Below, in pieces: positions 32,675-42,257 of a stretch of DNA of 46,109 bases. The DNA comes from Halioglobus sp. Lineage in GTDB: Bacteria; Pseudomonadota; Gammaproteobacteria; Pseudomonadales; Halieaceae. The stretch's first letter is position 1. Each line of letters starts with the position of its first letter. The notes below the pieces were generated by a model. The model ran no database searches. It saw only the letters and a list, made by a program, of their open reading frames with translations, and was not told the DNA's origin. Made by a program: the position numbers and the translations under genes. The stretch lies in NCBI GenBank assembly GCA_029287595.1, contig JARFQU010000019.1, positions 1 through 46,109 of the forward strand. Reading direction: 5' to 3'.

Positions 32675-34650
32675 TGTTCATCCCCCAGGCGCTGGTTGTT
32701 ACCGCGCAGATGGGGCGGCAGCAGGTGCTTGAATGGCATCAAGGTCTCCTGCTGTGTATGGCGATTGGCGCCCTCCATGCGTTGGAGCACGGAGTCGATT
32801 TGCTGCTGTCGGCGGGCAGTGTCCGGGTGCTCTATATAATCTTTGGCGCCGTAGCCGCGCCATCCGGGAGGGATCTCCATGTTCATGATATCCAGGGCTT
32901 CATATTCCAGCGTGGGCTGCATCGCGTTGTCATCGGGCCAGCGCGCCAGGGTGCGTCGCATCCATTCCAGGTCGTTGCGTTGCGGGTAGTCCGCGCGGAA
33001 ATGTGCGCCGCGACTTTCGGTACGCTGCAGTGCGCCATAGGCCACACACTGCGCCAGCTTCAGCATGCGCTGTACCCGGTAGGCCGCCACCAGTTCCGGG
33101 TTGGCGCCCGCCGCTGAGCTGCGCAGGCGTATATGTTGGCTGCGCTGTTGTAGTGACTGTAATGTCGTCACCGCTTCCTGCAGGCGCTCGCCATGGCGGA
33201 AAATCCCCACGTTGCCGGTCATGGTTTCCTGCATCAGCCTTAACAGCTCAAAGGCGCTTTCACTGCCCCCGGTATCGGAGATGCCTGACAGCAGTTGCTG
33301 CTGGTGCCGCCCGAACTTTTCCACCAGCGCGGTGGAAATGTTCAGCGCTCCCGAGGGAGAGTCGCAGAAGTCAGCCATGGTTTCGCCGACGATCATCCCG
33401 GCCACCACGGTTTCTGCCACCGAGTTGCCCCCCAGGCGGTTGAAGCCGTGCATGTCCCAGCAGGCGGATTCACCGGCGGAAAACAGGCCACGCAACTGGG
33501 GGCTTTCGCCGCGGTGATTGGTGCGCACTCCGCCCATGGAGTAGTGCTGGGCGGGGCGCACCGGGATAAGCTGCGTGACCGGATCGATGCCCAGGAAATA
33601 CTGACATATTTCCTTCACCTCGCGCAGATTGGTATTGATATGCTGTTTGCCCAGCAGGCGTATGTCCAGCCACAGGTGTTCACCGAAGCGGCTCTGGACG
33701 CCGTGCCCGGCTGCGATATGTTCCTCCATGCGGCGCGAAACCACGTCCCGGGAGGCCAGCTCCGCTTTTTCCGCTTCATAGTCAGGCATGAAACGGTGTT
33801 CCCGGGCATCGAGCAGCAGGCCGCCATCGCCGCGGCAACCCTCGGTTACCAGGATGCCCGCGGGAGAAATCCCGGTGGGGTGAAACTGTATCGCTTCCAT
33901 GTTGCCCAGGGTGGCGATGCCGGTTTCCAGCGCAATCGCGGCGCCCATGCCCTCGTTGATAACGGCGTTGGTGGAAACCCTGTAGATACGGCCGAAGCCA
34001 CCGGTGGCGATGCAGGTAGCCTTGGCCACGTAGGCCAGTAGTTCACCTGTCATCAGGTTGCGTACAATGGCGCCGCAGCAGCGGCCATCCTCGTGAATCA
34101 GCGCCATCGCCTCCATGCGCTCATGCACCGGGATATTCTCGGCGATGGCCTGGTTACTCATGGTGTACAGCATGGCGTGACCGGTGCCGTCTGACACATA
34201 GCAGGCGCGCCATTTCTGGGTGCCGCCGAAGTTGCGACTGGTGATCAGGCCGTGGGCCGCGTCCGCCTCGGTGACGGTTTGTTTCTCCCCGTTGACGGTG
34301 ATTTCATGGTCACCGCGTTGCACCCGGTTCCAGGGCACACCCCAGGCGGTGAGCTCGCGTATTGCCTTGGGGGCGGTGTGGGCAAACATGCGCACTACCT
34401 GCTGGTCTGCGCCCCAGTCGCTGCCGCGCACGGTGTCGGTGAAGTGGATATCCTCATTGTCGCCGGCGGCGCCCAGGCAGTTACCCAGGCTGGCCTGCAT
34501 TCCGCCCTGTGCGGCGGAAGAGTGAGAGCGTTTGGCGGGTACCAGGCTGAGCACGATAACGTCGTGTCCACGCCGTTTTGCACCGATAGCCGCGCGCTGG
34601 CCCGCCAGGCCACCGCCAATTACCAGTACATCTGTATAGATTATCTGCAT
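32671..34650 (-). CDS. frdA: Fumarate reductase/succinate dehydrogenase flavoprotein subunit
   Basis: 659 aa catalytic subunit with covalently bound FAD. The dinucleotide motif [17 protein letters not shown] is at about residues 12-28, and the flavinylated His is in [12 protein letters not shown] near 43. Substrate-binding and catalytic motifs QFHPTG (near 255), SRDVVSRRM (catalytic Arg, near 305) and [10 protein letters not shown] (near 376) are intact. It interconverts fumarate and succinate. The high similarity of neighbouring FrdB and FrdC to the Wolinella menaquinol-linked complex places it in that group. The ATG at 34650 is 3 bp after the frdC stop, so the genes are tightly coupled. Confidence 0.94.
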   Translation of the reverse strand: MQIIYTDVLVIGGGLAGQRAAIGAKRRGHDVIVLSLVPAKRSHSSAAQGGMQASLGNCLGAAGDNEDIHFTDTVRGSDWGADQQVVRMFAHTAPKAIRELTAWGVPWNRVQRGDHEITVNGEKQTVTEADAAHGLITSRNFGGTQKWRACYVSDGTGHAMLYTMSNQAIAENIPVHERMEAMALIHEDGRCCGAIVRNLMTGELLAYVAKATCIATGGFGRIYRVSTNAVINEGMGAAIALETGIATLGNMEAIQFHPTGISPAGILVTEGCRGDGGLLLDAREHRFMPDYEAEKAELASRDVVSRRMEEHIAAGHGVQSRFGEHLWLDIRLLGKQHINTNLREVKEICQYFLGIDPVTQLIPVRPAQHYSMGGVRTNHRGESPQLRGLFSAGESACWDMHGFNRLGGNSVAETVVAGMIVGETMADFCDSPSGALNISTALVEKFGRHQQQLLSGISDTGGSESAFELLRLMQETMTGNVGIFRHGERLQEAVTTLQSLQQRSQHIRLRSSAAGANPELVAAYRVQRMLKLAQCVAYGALQRTESRGAHFRADYPQRNDLEWMRRTLARWPDDNAMQPTLEYEALDIMNMEIPPGWRGYGAKDYIEHPDTARRQQQIDSVLQRMEGANRHTQQETLMPFKHLLPPHLRGNNQRLGDEQ

Positions 34651-34653
34651 GGC

Positions 34654-35388
34654 CTAGTGACCCGCCTGGCCGGTGGAAGAAGAGACCGGCTTATAGCGTT
34701 CACCGGCGCGATCCGCATGATCGTAACCAATCTTCATGTACGTGAGCAGTGACGCGCTGCCCAGCACCAGGAAAAACCCGATCACGCACCACATGGCCAG
34801 TTTCAGGCGCTGGCGTGCCAGCGGTGCGGTCTGCGCCTTGAACGGCCACCATTTCATCGCCAGTCGGTACATGCCAACGCCCGCATGCAGGTGCACCGAG
34901 ATCAGCAGCAACACATAGAGAATCCAGAAGCGACCGGACCATATCCGGTCCGAGGAGGCGTAGGGCCCGATATTGTCCGGCTGCACGAACACCACGAATA
35001 GGTGGGTGGAGGCCAGGAAAAACATGGCGAAGCCGGTGATGACTTGTACATACCACAAGGTGGTATCGGCGTGGCGCATGGCGCCTATGTGCCGATGCAA
35101 GTTGTGATACTGACTATAGCTGCTGGGGAACTTGCGCAGTGCGAGAATGGCGTGAACGGCGATCAGCAAGAACACGGCGGCAACTGCCCCGGAAACCAGG
35201 ATGGGGTAGGGCTTGTCGAGAACATGCGCGCCCTCGAACATACGCGTCACCCATAGCATGGCGTCTTTGCCCAACAGGATGCTGGACTCGAAAAACATAT
35301 GTCCCCAGATGAACATTACCAGCAACAGCCCGGTCAGGCTTTGCAGGACGTCCATGCGCGCCGGCCACAGATTCAGTTGTTTTGCCAT
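34654..35388 (-). CDS. frdC: Fumarate reductase dihaem cytochrome b subunit (Wolinella type)
   Basis: 244 aa membrane anchor with five hydrophobic helices that carries two haems b. By eye it aligns with W. succinogenes FrdC: the four haem His lie in WGHMFF, VHAILALRKFP, THLFVVF and LHAGVGMYR. The counterpart of the quinone-site Glu66 is in TRMFEGAH. The E-pathway residue Glu180, two residues before the last haem His, is His here (VHLHAG). A perfect GGAGG touches the ATG with no spacer, which is unusual; the next in-frame ATG (35355) has no ribosome-binding site. It is the first gene of frdCAB, divergent from lipA. Confidence 0.92.
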   Translation of the reverse strand: MAKQLNLWPARMDVLQSLTGLLLVMFIWGHMFFESSILLGKDAMLWVTRMFEGAHVLDKPYPILVSGAVAAVFLLIAVHAILALRKFPSSYSQYHNLHRHIGAMRHADTTLWYVQVITGFAMFFLASTHLFVVFVQPDNIGPYASSDRIWSGRFWILYVLLLISVHLHAGVGMYRLAMKWWPFKAQTAPLARQRLKLAMWCVIGFFLVLGSASLLTYMKIGYDHADRAGERYKPVSSSTGQAGH

Positions 35389-35503
35389 CCTCCTATAATA
35401 GACGATGAATCTCGAGCTGCACCATTGTCCTAGCTCAAGACTTTTGCGGTTTGCCAGTTACATCTGTCAGGCAATGGCAGACGCACCCGGTGGCGCAATC
35501 AGT

Positions 35504-35509
35504 TATAAT
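35504..35509 (+). promoter_or_regulatory. lipA: Consensus -10 box upstream of lipA
   Basis: TATAAT, a perfect sigma70 -10 hexamer, lies 39 bp before the lipA start codon. No convincing -35 is found at the expected distance. The 160-bp region to frdC must also hold the frd promoter, but no clear hexamer pair was seen on the minus strand. Confidence 0.4.
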
Positions 35510-35548
35510 CACCGCCTGTCAGCAGCCCGAACAGGCCAGGTCCATTTT

Positions 35549-36541
35549 ATGTCCGAGCAGAAGTTAATTCCCAGCGTGCAGGTGCCCAGTGGCGAAAAAT
35601 TCGTCAACGACAAGGGTATTACCGCGATCAAGGACGGTATCAAGTCCAGCGCCGGGGCGTCCGCAGCCCTGCGCAAGCCCGATTGGTTGCGCATCCGCAT
35701 CAAGGGCGGGGCGACCTATGAGAAAGTTCAGGGCATTGTGCACCAGCATAATCTGGCCACCGTATGCGAGGAGGCCAAGTGCCCCAATATGAGCGAGTGC
35801 TGGAGCTCGGGCACCGCCACTATCATGCTGATGGGGGACGTCTGTACGCGTGCCTGTCGCTTCTGCGCTGTGAATACCGGCAACCCCAAAGGCTGGCTGG
35901 ACAGCGACGAACCCGACAATACCGCGCGCTCTGTGTCATTGATGGGCCTTAAGTACGTGGTGCTGACATCGGTTAACCGGGACGATCTTGCCGATGGTGG
36001 CGCGGGTCACTATGCCAGCTGCGTCAGGCGCACCAAGGAAGTCAACCCGGATACCGCAGTGGAAGCACTGACCCCGGACTTTCTCGGCAATCTGGCAGAC
36101 GTGGCAACCGTGGTGGACTCTGGCATCGAGGTTTTTGCCCAGAACGTGGAGACCGTGGAGCGCCTCACTCACCCGGTGCGCGATCCGCGAGCCAGTTACC
36201 AGCAGACCCTGGACGTGCTCGCCCATGCCAAGGCCCACCGCCCCGAGGTGCTTACCAAGACCAGCCTGATGCTGGGCCTGGGTGAAAGCGACGAGGAAAT
36301 ACTGCAGTGCATGGACGACCTGCGCGCGGCGCGAGTGGATATCCTCACCCTGGGCCAGTACCTGCAGCCCACGGCTAACCACTATCCCATAGACCGCTAC
36401 GTCACCCCTGAGCAGTTTGAACAGTACCGACTCCAGGGCCTGGAAAAAGGCTTCCTGGAAGTGGTTTCAGGTGTTTTTGTGCGCTCCAGCTATCGCGCTG
36501 AACAGGTGCTACTGAAAAACAACGTCGGCCTCAGCCAATAG
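35549..36541 (+). CDS. lipA: Lipoyl synthase
   Basis: Radical SAM enzyme inserting two sulfurs into protein-bound octanoyl groups. 330 aa from the ATG at 35549. Both clusters are intact: the auxiliary cluster motif C73-x4-C78-x5-C84, and the SAM cluster motif C99-x3-C103-x2-C106. The C-terminal SSYRAEQ keeps the conserved RSSY-type Ser. A longer in-frame start at 35405 would add 48 residues without family character and cover the frdC upstream region, so I reject it. No lipB is adjacent. Its 3' end overlaps the convergent CoA-transferase by 11 bp. Confidence 0.95.
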   Translation: MSEQKLIPSVQVPSGEKFVNDKGITAIKDGIKSSAGASAALRKPDWLRIRIKGGATYEKVQGIVHQHNLATVCEEAKCPNMSECWSSGTATIMLMGDVCTRACRFCAVNTGNPKGWLDSDEPDNTARSVSLMGLKYVVLTSVNRDDLADGGAGHYASCVRRTKEVNPDTAVEALTPDFLGNLADVATVVDSGIEVFAQNVETVERLTHPVRDPRASYQQTLDVLAHAKAHRPEVLTKTSLMLGLGESDEEILQCMDDLRAARVDILTLGQYLQPTANHYPIDRYVTPEQFEQYRLQGLEKGFLEVVSGVFVRSSYRAEQVLLKNNVGLSQ

Positions 36542-37745
36542 CTCCCTGTTCCCGCAGCCGCGCAATGTCAGCGGCGCTGTAGCCCGCCTCGTCGAGAATT
36601 TCTTCGTTGTGCTGCCCCAGCGTCGGGGGGTGTCGGTGCAGGCAGGCCGGAGTCTCCGACAGGTGTCCCGGGTAGCGCACATAACGCATGGTCCCCGCGT
36701 CCGGGTGTTGCGCATCGAAAATTGTGCGGTTGTGTTTTGCCTGGGGATCCTCGGCGAATTCACGTACGGTTTTCACCCTGCCGAAAGGGACGCCATGGGC
36801 GTCGAAGCGCCGCAGCAGCTCGTCGGTAGACCATTTGCTGATCTCTGCCTCAATGGCATCCAGCCAGGGTGCGAAATCGGTAATGCGCTCACCCACATTG
36901 CGCATACCTTCACGTTCCAGTAACTCGGGGCATTCCAATGCCTCGCACAAGCCCTGGAAATGATTATCCTGCAACGCCATACCCACCACATGGCCGTCGG
37001 TGGTGGCAAAGGTGCGCAATACGGCCAGCGGTTCCGGATCGGGCATATCATTGGGCATGAAGCTGTCTACACAGATTATATCGGCCAGGGAATTGGCCGC
37101 GTAGGCGTCGATCATAGGCACATCCACGCGTTGCCCCTTGCCGGTGCCGTTCAATCCGTCCCGCGCGTATAGCGCCGCCATGGCAACACCGGCAGCGGTG
37201 GTGGCGGTCGTCTTGTCCACGATGGCCGACTGTATCAGCTGCGGCTTGCCGCCAAAGGCCTTGCCCTGGATGTGCATCATCCCCACCAGCCCCTGGGCGA
37301 TGGGGTCGTAGGCGGGTCGGTCGGAATAGGGCCCGGTGGGTCCAAAGCCGCTGATAGCGACATAGATCAGGCGCGGGTTGATCGCCTTGAGGTCGTCGTA
37401 GCCAATGCCCAGCCTGTCAGAGACACCGCCGCGGAAATTCTCCACCAGAATATCCGCGCTCTCGGCCAGTTTCTTGATGATGGCAATGCCCTCGGGGTTC
37501 TTCAGGTCCAGTGCGAGACCGCGCTTGTTGCGGTTAAGCTGCGTATAGAAGCCGCTCAGTCCGGCTTTCTGTGGCGGCACCATCCAGCGGGTCACCTCGC
37601 CGTGCAAGGGCTCTATCTTGATGACGTCGGCACCCAGGTCCCCCAGTTGCTGGCTGCACAGTGGGCCGGTGATCATAGTCGTGATATCTATTACGCGAAT
37701 GCCCTTTAGCGGGCCCTGGGGTTGCTGTTCCAGGCGTATATCCAT
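36531..37745 (-). CDS. Class III CoA-transferase (CaiB/BaiF family)
   Basis: 404 aa. Family III enzymes move CoA between carboxylic acids through an aspartyl-CoA thioester. The N-terminal [20 protein letters not shown] and the [11 protein letters not shown] block are standard, and the catalytic Asp147 lies in [10 protein letters not shown]. The same fold includes alpha-methylacyl-CoA racemase and carnitine or bile-acid CoA-transferases, and the exact acid cannot be read. The ATG has GGAGGG upstream. It stands alone, convergent with lipA, with a 233-bp region separating it from the divergent PLP enzyme; that region holds one 8-bp hairpin (about 37892-37912) and nothing else clear. Confidence 0.92.
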   Translation of the reverse strand: MDIRLEQQPQGPLKGIRVIDITTMITGPLCSQQLGDLGADVIKIEPLHGEVTRWMVPPQKAGLSGFYTQLNRNKRGLALDLKNPEGIAIIKKLAESADILVENFRGGVSDRLGIGYDDLKAINPRLIYVAISGFGPTGPYSDRPAYDPIAQGLVGMMHIQGKAFGGKPQLIQSAIVDKTTATTAAGVAMAALYARDGLNGTGKGQRVDVPMIDAYAANSLADIICVDSFMPNDMPDPEPLAVLRTFATTDGHVVGMALQDNHFQGLCEALECPELLEREGMRNVGERITDFAPWLDAIEAEISKWSTDELLRRFDAHGVPFGRVKTVREFAEDPQAKHNRTIFDAQHPDAGTMRYVRYPGHLSETPACLHRHPPTLGQHNEEILDEAGYSAADIARLREQGAIG

Positions 37746-37978
37746 TGTGAATCCCTCCGTATCAGCCTCGTATTATGTGGGTAGCGGTTTTGGCTGGCTG
37801 CCCACCATAGCATGACCAGAAACCGACAGCAGTGCCTGCCGAATTGCAGATGTGGATTCCGTTTTCCGGTTCGGGATTGCATACTCTGGAAGGCGGGTGA
37901 TAACCACCTGCCAGGAAAAGAGGGGTAGCTAGGTGACGTTACAGGCAGTACCCAACGGGCGACTCCCGGAGCGGTCTG

Positions 37979-38887
37979 GTGGTTGAATTACCGCCATCCG
38001 CGGCATTGCTGAGCCGGCTTTCGCCCGAGCCGGTGCTGGGTGTATCCATGGCGCATGTGTCTTTGCTGCGATTGGATCGTACCGGGGGACTGGCCCCCGG
38101 TAACAAGTCCTTCAAGTTGCAGGGCAATATAGCGGCGGCGCAGCGCGATGGCATCAGCAAGCTGGTGTCCTTTGGCGGCACCTGGTCCAACCATTTGCAC
38201 GCCCTGGCGGCGGCCGCTCATGAGCAGGGCATGGAGTCTGTGGGTCTGGTGCGCGGGGGTGAGCAAGACACTGCCATGCTGGCAGACGCGCGCGCATGGG
38301 GCATGCAGGTTGAACTGCTGTCGCGTTCGGACTATCGGCGCCGCAACGACCCCGAATACCTGCGGCGAGTTGCTGAGCGTTATGCACCCTGCCTGCTGAT
38401 ACCCGAGGGTGGCGCCAACCCCGAGGGCGTCGTCGGGTGCGCCGGTATTGCTGACATGGTGCGGCAGCACGCGCCTGAAATAACCCGGGTGGTACTGGCG
38501 GTAGGTACCGGTACCACGCTGGCTGGTCTGGCAGCCGGCCTGGGTAGCGCGACAGCGACCGGGATTGTGGGTATCTCGGCCTTGCGCGGCGCACAGGACC
38601 TGGAACAGCGGATTCAACGTGCGTTAGTCAATTGCGGGGGTGGCGATCACGCCAGCTGGCAAATCCTCCACGACCACCATTGCGGCGGTTTTGCCCGGAC
38701 CACTCCCGCACTCAAGGAGTTCATCCTGGCTTTCGAGTCTGTCCAGGGCATCGCGTTGGATCCGGTCTACACGGGGAAAATGCTCTATGCCGTGCACCAG
38801 TTATGCGCCAGTGGGCAGTGGGATAGTTCCCCCTTGTTGGCGCTGCACACTGGCGGCCTGCAGGGGCGCAGGGGCTTCGCCTGGTAG
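37979..38887 (+). CDS. PLP-dependent deaminase of the D-cysteine desulfhydrase/ACC deaminase family
   Basis: 302 aa fold-type II enzyme. The PLP Lys is probably Lys43 in PGNKSFK, followed by SFGGTWSNHLHA (cofactor-phosphate and substrate region, near 68) and the Gly-rich VLAVGTGTTLAG loop near 172 that holds the PLP phosphate. Relatives break down D-cysteine or 1-aminocyclopropane-1-carboxylate, but many marine homologues are uncharacterised. The GTG start has GGAG 8 bp upstream; no ATG alternative exists nearby. It is convergent with the following TonB receptor (2 bp between stops). Confidence 0.88.
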   Translation: MVELPPSAALLSRLSPEPVLGVSMAHVSLLRLDRTGGLAPGNKSFKLQGNIAAAQRDGISKLVSFGGTWSNHLHALAAAAHEQGMESVGLVRGGEQDTAMLADARAWGMQVELLSRSDYRRRNDPEYLRRVAERYAPCLLIPEGGANPEGVVGCAGIADMVRQHAPEITRVVLAVGTGTTLAGLAAGLGSATATGIVGISALRGAQDLEQRIQRALVNCGGGDHASWQILHDHHCGGFARTTPALKEFILAFESVQGIALDPVYTGKMLYAVHQLCASGQWDSSPLLALHTGGLQGRRGFAW

Positions 38888-38889
38888 GC

Positions 38890-40956
38890 TCAGCCGGCGA
38901 TACTGAACCGATAGCGCAGTTCCAGGTAGGCGCCGCGCGGTTGACCGACGAAGTACCGGTATTGGCCAAAGCCGAAATCAGCCCGCTCCGCGTATTTTTC
39001 ATCCAGCAGGTTGGTCACTCTCAGGGTGGCCTGCCAGCGGGGTCCCAGGCTGCTGGATGTCCTCAGGTTGAGCAGGGAATGTCCGTCGTATTTATGCTGG
39101 TTGTCCGGGTCCAGGAAGTATTCGTCCATGTAGACCCATTCGACCTCTGCGACGCTGTCCTGTCCGCTAATTTGTGAGAAATCCCAGCTCAGGCGGGCGC
39201 TGCCGAATATCTCCGGTGCGGTGTCTATATCATTGCCTTTGATGTCGCCGCTGCTGCCCAGCAGGGCGATACGGCTGTCGTAGCTGTGATCGGCGAAGGT
39301 CGCGTCCAGGCCGAACTGCCAGGCTTCGGCAATGCGGTAGTCCAGGCCCAATTCCAGACCGTAGTGGCGGGTCCTGGCTCCGCTCACGTTCTGGCGGTCG
39401 CTGTCCTGGAAAATGACGTTGTCCTTGCGCATGTAATAGACGGAGGTGTCGTAGCTAAGGCGTTCTGCCCAGGTGCCCCGAATCCCCAGTTCCACGTTGT
39501 CCAGTTCCTCCGAGTCCAACTCGGCAGTGCGCTGGCCAGACTGCAGGCGATACAGTTCGGTGGCCTGGGGCGCGCGAAAGCCGCGTGCTACGCGCAGGTA
39601 GACCAGGCTGTAGTCGTTGAGCCGGTAGCCGGCCCCCGCGTTTGCCGAGACATCGCTGAAGTCATCGTCGCGATCTGCGGGGCGATAGAAACGGCAATTA
39701 CTGGCCTCGGGGGCACAGGCTGAGCCATCCCCGGTGCGATTGTCATAATCGTAGTAGGTGTATTCCACCCGCAGACCAGCGCTCAGCTCCCAGGGTGATT
39801 GCCATTGGCTGCGCAGTTGGCTGAAGGCGGCGACAACGGTGGCGTCTACCTGATAGTCGTAATGCACACCGGCGGGCTGGTTGGGACTGAAGTCCTCATC
39901 CTGGGTCTCTTTCAGCGTGGCGTCTGTGTACTCCATGTCCAGGCCGTTTGCCCAGAGAAACTGGTCTCCCTCGCTATGCAGCGTGGTTTTCACGCCAAGG
40001 CTACTGTGGGCATTTTTCTCCACCGGCTGCCAGGGCAGGAAATGCTGCAGGAATTCCATGTCATTGTTGCGCAGGTAGGGCGTGATGGTCAGGGTGTTGC
40101 GCGGCCCCAGGGCGCGGCTCGCGTCGCTGTAGAAACGCGCGGACCAGGCATCGCGGTAAGCCTCGGGGTTGGGGTTGCTGTCACGCAGACTGCCGTCCTT
40201 GTATCCCTTGTAGCCCTGGATGAACCCCGCGGTTTCCTGGTTGAGGTTGGTGGCGTCCAGTACAGAGCGGATATTCCATACACTGCCGGTGTAATCGTGC
40301 CGCAGTGTCACTTTCTGCTGGTCATAGCCGGAATCATCCTTGTAGCCCCCATCGCTGCTGCCATTGGCGTTGATGCTGATGCCGTGGGCGCCCAGCGTAT
40401 TGCGATAGTGATATTTTGCCCGGTAATAATCGTAGGGCCCACCCTCCAGTGAGACGCTGTGATCCAGTGAATCGGTGGGGGCCGCGCTCAGCACATTGAT
40501 CACACCGTGCATGGCATTGGAACCATACAGTGCGGTGGCCGGACCCTTGATTACTTCGATTTTCCCCGCCTGCTCGGTGTTGGCATCAAACAGTTGGTTG
40601 ACGTTGCAAAAGCCCGGCGCGCGCAGGCTGATGCCGTCCGCGGCCATGAAAAAAGCACCGCAACTGCCGGCGCCGGTCAGCACGGGGGAGCGCAGCGCGG
40701 TAAGGCTCTCCTGGCCATTGCCGCGGCTGATCCAGGCGCCGGGCACGCGCTGCATGGCCTCGTTGATATGCACGTGGCCGGTCAATTCCAGGGCATCGGC
40801 GTCTACCGCAGACCAGGCCAGCGGCAGCGTTGCCCCGTCCTCCGCCATACGGGTGGCGGAAACTATCACTGTTTCGAGCTCCTGTGCTGGCGCCTGGCCG
40901 CTGAGCAATGGCAGTAGCAGGGTGCTCAGCAGAACCAGTGGGCGTGTCGCGTGCAT
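38890..40956 (-). CDS. TonB-dependent receptor with cysteine-containing plug
   Basis: 688 aa from the ATG at 40956. A signal peptide (MHATRPLVLLSTLLLPLLSG, cut near PAQ) is followed by the TonB box-like LETVIVSATR. The plug carries SPVLTGAGSCGAFFM and RAPGFCNVNQLF, two Cys 20 residues apart that could form a disulfide. Next come KGPATALYGSNAMHGVINV and a barrel ending LELRYRFSIAG. A third Cys pair sits in an extracellular-type segment (SACAPEASNCRF). The ligand is unknown; the sequence is of the FepA/BtuB-sized class. Upstream 39 residues of the open frame lack signal character and are excluded. Divergent from a DUF3313 lipoprotein. Confidence 0.9.
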   Translation of the reverse strand: MHATRPLVLLSTLLLPLLSGQAPAQELETVIVSATRMAEDGATLPLAWSAVDADALELTGHVHINEAMQRVPGAWISRGNGQESLTALRSPVLTGAGSCGAFFMAADGISLRAPGFCNVNQLFDANTEQAGKIEVIKGPATALYGSNAMHGVINVLSAAPTDSLDHSVSLEGGPYDYYRAKYHYRNTLGAHGISINANGSSDGGYKDDSGYDQQKVTLRHDYTGSVWNIRSVLDATNLNQETAGFIQGYKGYKDGSLRDSNPNPEAYRDAWSARFYSDASRALGPRNTLTITPYLRNNDMEFLQHFLPWQPVEKNAHSSLGVKTTLHSEGDQFLWANGLDMEYTDATLKETQDEDFSPNQPAGVHYDYQVDATVVAAFSQLRSQWQSPWELSAGLRVEYTYYDYDNRTGDGSACAPEASNCRFYRPADRDDDFSDVSANAGAGYRLNDYSLVYLRVARGFRAPQATELYRLQSGQRTAELDSEELDNVELGIRGTWAERLSYDTSVYYMRKDNVIFQDSDRQNVSGARTRHYGLELGLDYRIAEAWQFGLDATFADHSYDSRIALLGSSGDIKGNDIDTAPEIFGSARLSWDFSQISGQDSVAEVEWVYMDEYFLDPDNQHKYDGHSLLNLRTSSSLGPRWQATLRVTNLLDEKYAERADFGFGQYRYFVGQPRGAYLELRYRFSIAG

Positions 40957-40978
40957 ATCGTTGCTCTCAGTTGAAGTC

Positions 40979-41013
40979 GGGCTGGATTGTAGCGGATATA
41001 GGGGCCAGCCCAA
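40979..41013 (-). promoter_or_regulatory. Promoter with flanking inverted repeat for the TonB receptor
   Basis: On the minus strand TTGGGC (41008-41013) and TACAAT (40986-40991) are 16 bp apart, 29 bp before the receptor start. The 7-bp inverted repeat GGGCTGG (40979-40985) / CCAGCCC (41005-41011) brackets the -10 and overlaps the -35, a layout expected of a repressor operator. It does not resemble a Fur box. Confidence 0.45.
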
Positions 41014-41034
41014 AGTACGGCGGCCGTCTATACG

Positions 41035-41063
41035 GTGGCAGTCCCCTGCAACTGGGTTATACT
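41035..41063 (+). promoter_or_regulatory. Candidate sigma70 promoter for the DUF3313 gene
   Basis: GTGGCA (41035-41040) and TATACT (41058-41063) are 17 bp apart, 37 bp before the start codon. The -10 is strong and the -35 partial. Confidence 0.4.
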
Positions 41064-41100
41064 TGCCCGGCAAGCAACATTACGTAAAAGGAATAGCTGA

Positions 41101-41796
41101 ATGTTTTCCAGATTTTTACCGCTGCTGGCGGCTGCGCTGCTGGCCCTCAGCGCCTGTACCCAAACTGACACAAGCGATTACGCTGCCCCCGAGCGTGGCG
41201 ATCCGGAATATTTAAAGGGTAAAAACACGCGTGCTGATCAGTTGTACGTGAGCACCGACGTTGAACCGGGTGGCCGCGATTTCCGCAATGTCTATATCGC
41301 CCCGGCGGATCTCTCGAAATTGCTGATCATCCAGCCCGAGGGGGTTAAAGCCGATGAGGGTTGGCAGGTATCAGACATCGAAAACAGCCACCTGCAGCAG
41401 GCGATTGTCAAGGAGTTCACCGCGACCCTGGGCTTCGAGTCTGCCTACAATGTCGTCCCCACGCGGGAGCAGGCGGAGATCATCGTGCACACCACCGTAG
41501 TGGCGATACACCCCAACGCCACCCGCTCCCAGGTTGAGGCGGGTGCCGAGGAGGGCGGTGCCATCACCGCCAGTATCGCCCTGATCAATGCCGGCACCGG
41601 TGCGGTGATGGTGCGCTCGGTGGACACCAAGTCCAGTGACCAGATCTGGGCTTTTCACCAGGTGGGCAATGACGACCCGGCGGTCAACCTGATTTTTCGC
41701 TCCTGGGGTAACAGTATCCGGCGCGGTATGCTGCAGTTACAGGGGCGCTCCAACGATCCGCTGAGCGCTCCGGTGCTGCTCAAAGAGCAGAAGTAG
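41101..41796 (+). CDS. DUF3313 lipoprotein
   Basis: 231 aa with signal peptide and lipobox LSAC (Cys near residue 19), so anchored to a membrane on the periplasmic side. The body shows DUF3313 features: FRNVYIAPADLSKLLI near 60, LQQAIVKEF, a beta-rich AEIIVHTTVVAI near 122 and late WAFHQVGNDDP. The biochemical role of the family is unknown. It is divergent from the TonB receptor at 38890-40956, with promoters back to back in 144 bp, so the two may be co-regulated. Followed by a GC-rich hairpin. Confidence 0.8.
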   Translation: MFSRFLPLLAAALLALSACTQTDTSDYAAPERGDPEYLKGKNTRADQLYVSTDVEPGGRDFRNVYIAPADLSKLLIIQPEGVKADEGWQVSDIENSHLQQAIVKEFTATLGFESAYNVVPTREQAEIIVHTTVVAIHPNATRSQVEAGAEEGGAITASIALINAGTGAVMVRSVDTKSSDQIWAFHQVGNDDPAVNLIFRSWGNSIRRGMLQLQGRSNDPLSAPVLLKEQK

Positions 41797-41799
41797 TCC

Positions 41800-41820
41800 G
41801 GGGGCGCATCGCGCGCCCCC
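41800..41820. terminator. GC-rich convergent terminator-like hairpin
   Basis: GGGGGCGC (41800-41807) pairs perfectly with GCGCCCCC (41813-41820) around a 5-nt loop, exactly between the convergent DUF3313 and globin genes. There is no T-run on either side, so it may act with Rho or simply as a bidirectional block. Confidence 0.5.
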
Positions 41821-41825
41821 CAAGG

Positions 41826-42257
41826 TCACCCCGCCGCGATCACATTGGGGTCGGTGGCGGCCGCGCTTGGGCCCTCCTTGTTGCGTATCGCGTCGGCTAT
41901 GCGAAACAGGGGTACTTTAAGCATCTCCACCAGTTCCTCGCTGGCACCTGTTTGCTCCAGGGCCTTGTCCATGCAAAGTAACCACTGATCGCGCTCCTCG
42001 GGCCCGATGTGGTAGGGCTCGTGGGGAGTGGTCATACACACTGTGCCGTATTTGTCGGCGTACAGCGGCGGTCCGCCCATCCAACCGGTAAGATATTCAG
42101 CCAGCCTGGTTTTCATTGGCGTGAGGTCACTGGCGTGCATAGCGCGCAGCTTGCTGGCTTCCGGCAGCGTATCCATGATGTCGTAGAAGGTGCTGGTCAG
42201 TTCCCTTATGCCTTCCTCGCCGAGGATCTGGTAGGGGGTCCGGGGTGTATTGCTCAT
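41826..42257 (-). CDS. Truncated haemoglobin, group II-like
   Basis: 143 aa, size and pattern of 2-on-2 globins. PYQILGEEGIRELTSTFYDIM gives the A-B helices, with the Phe-Tyr pair of the distal pocket. LAEYLTGWMGGPPLYADKYG covers the E helix and EF turn. A His in TPHEPYHIG is the likely proximal ligand, and ERDQWLLCMDKAL with invariant Trp is the G helix. Such globins bind O2 or NO, or serve redox roles. The ATG at 42257 has AGGAATTC upstream; an open extension to 42374 lacks globin character. No operon partner. Confidence 0.88.
   Translation of the reverse strand: MSNTPRTPYQILGEEGIRELTSTFYDIMDTLPEASKLRAMHASDLTPMKTRLAEYLTGWMGGPPLYADKYGTVCMTTPHEPYHIGPEERDQWLLCMDKALEQTGASEELVEMLKVPLFRIADAIRNKEGPSAAATDPNVIAAG

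Noticed and set aside
33295-34041. Plus-strand open frame of about 248 codons opposite frdA
   Set aside because: Antisense shadow of conserved flavoprotein sequence, without a ribosome-binding site.
35425-35438. FNR-like palindrome TTGTCCTAGCTCAA between frdC and lipA
   Set aside because: Only 7 of the 10 conserved FNR positions match, and the most important inner A/T positions are wrong, so oxygen control of frd cannot be claimed.
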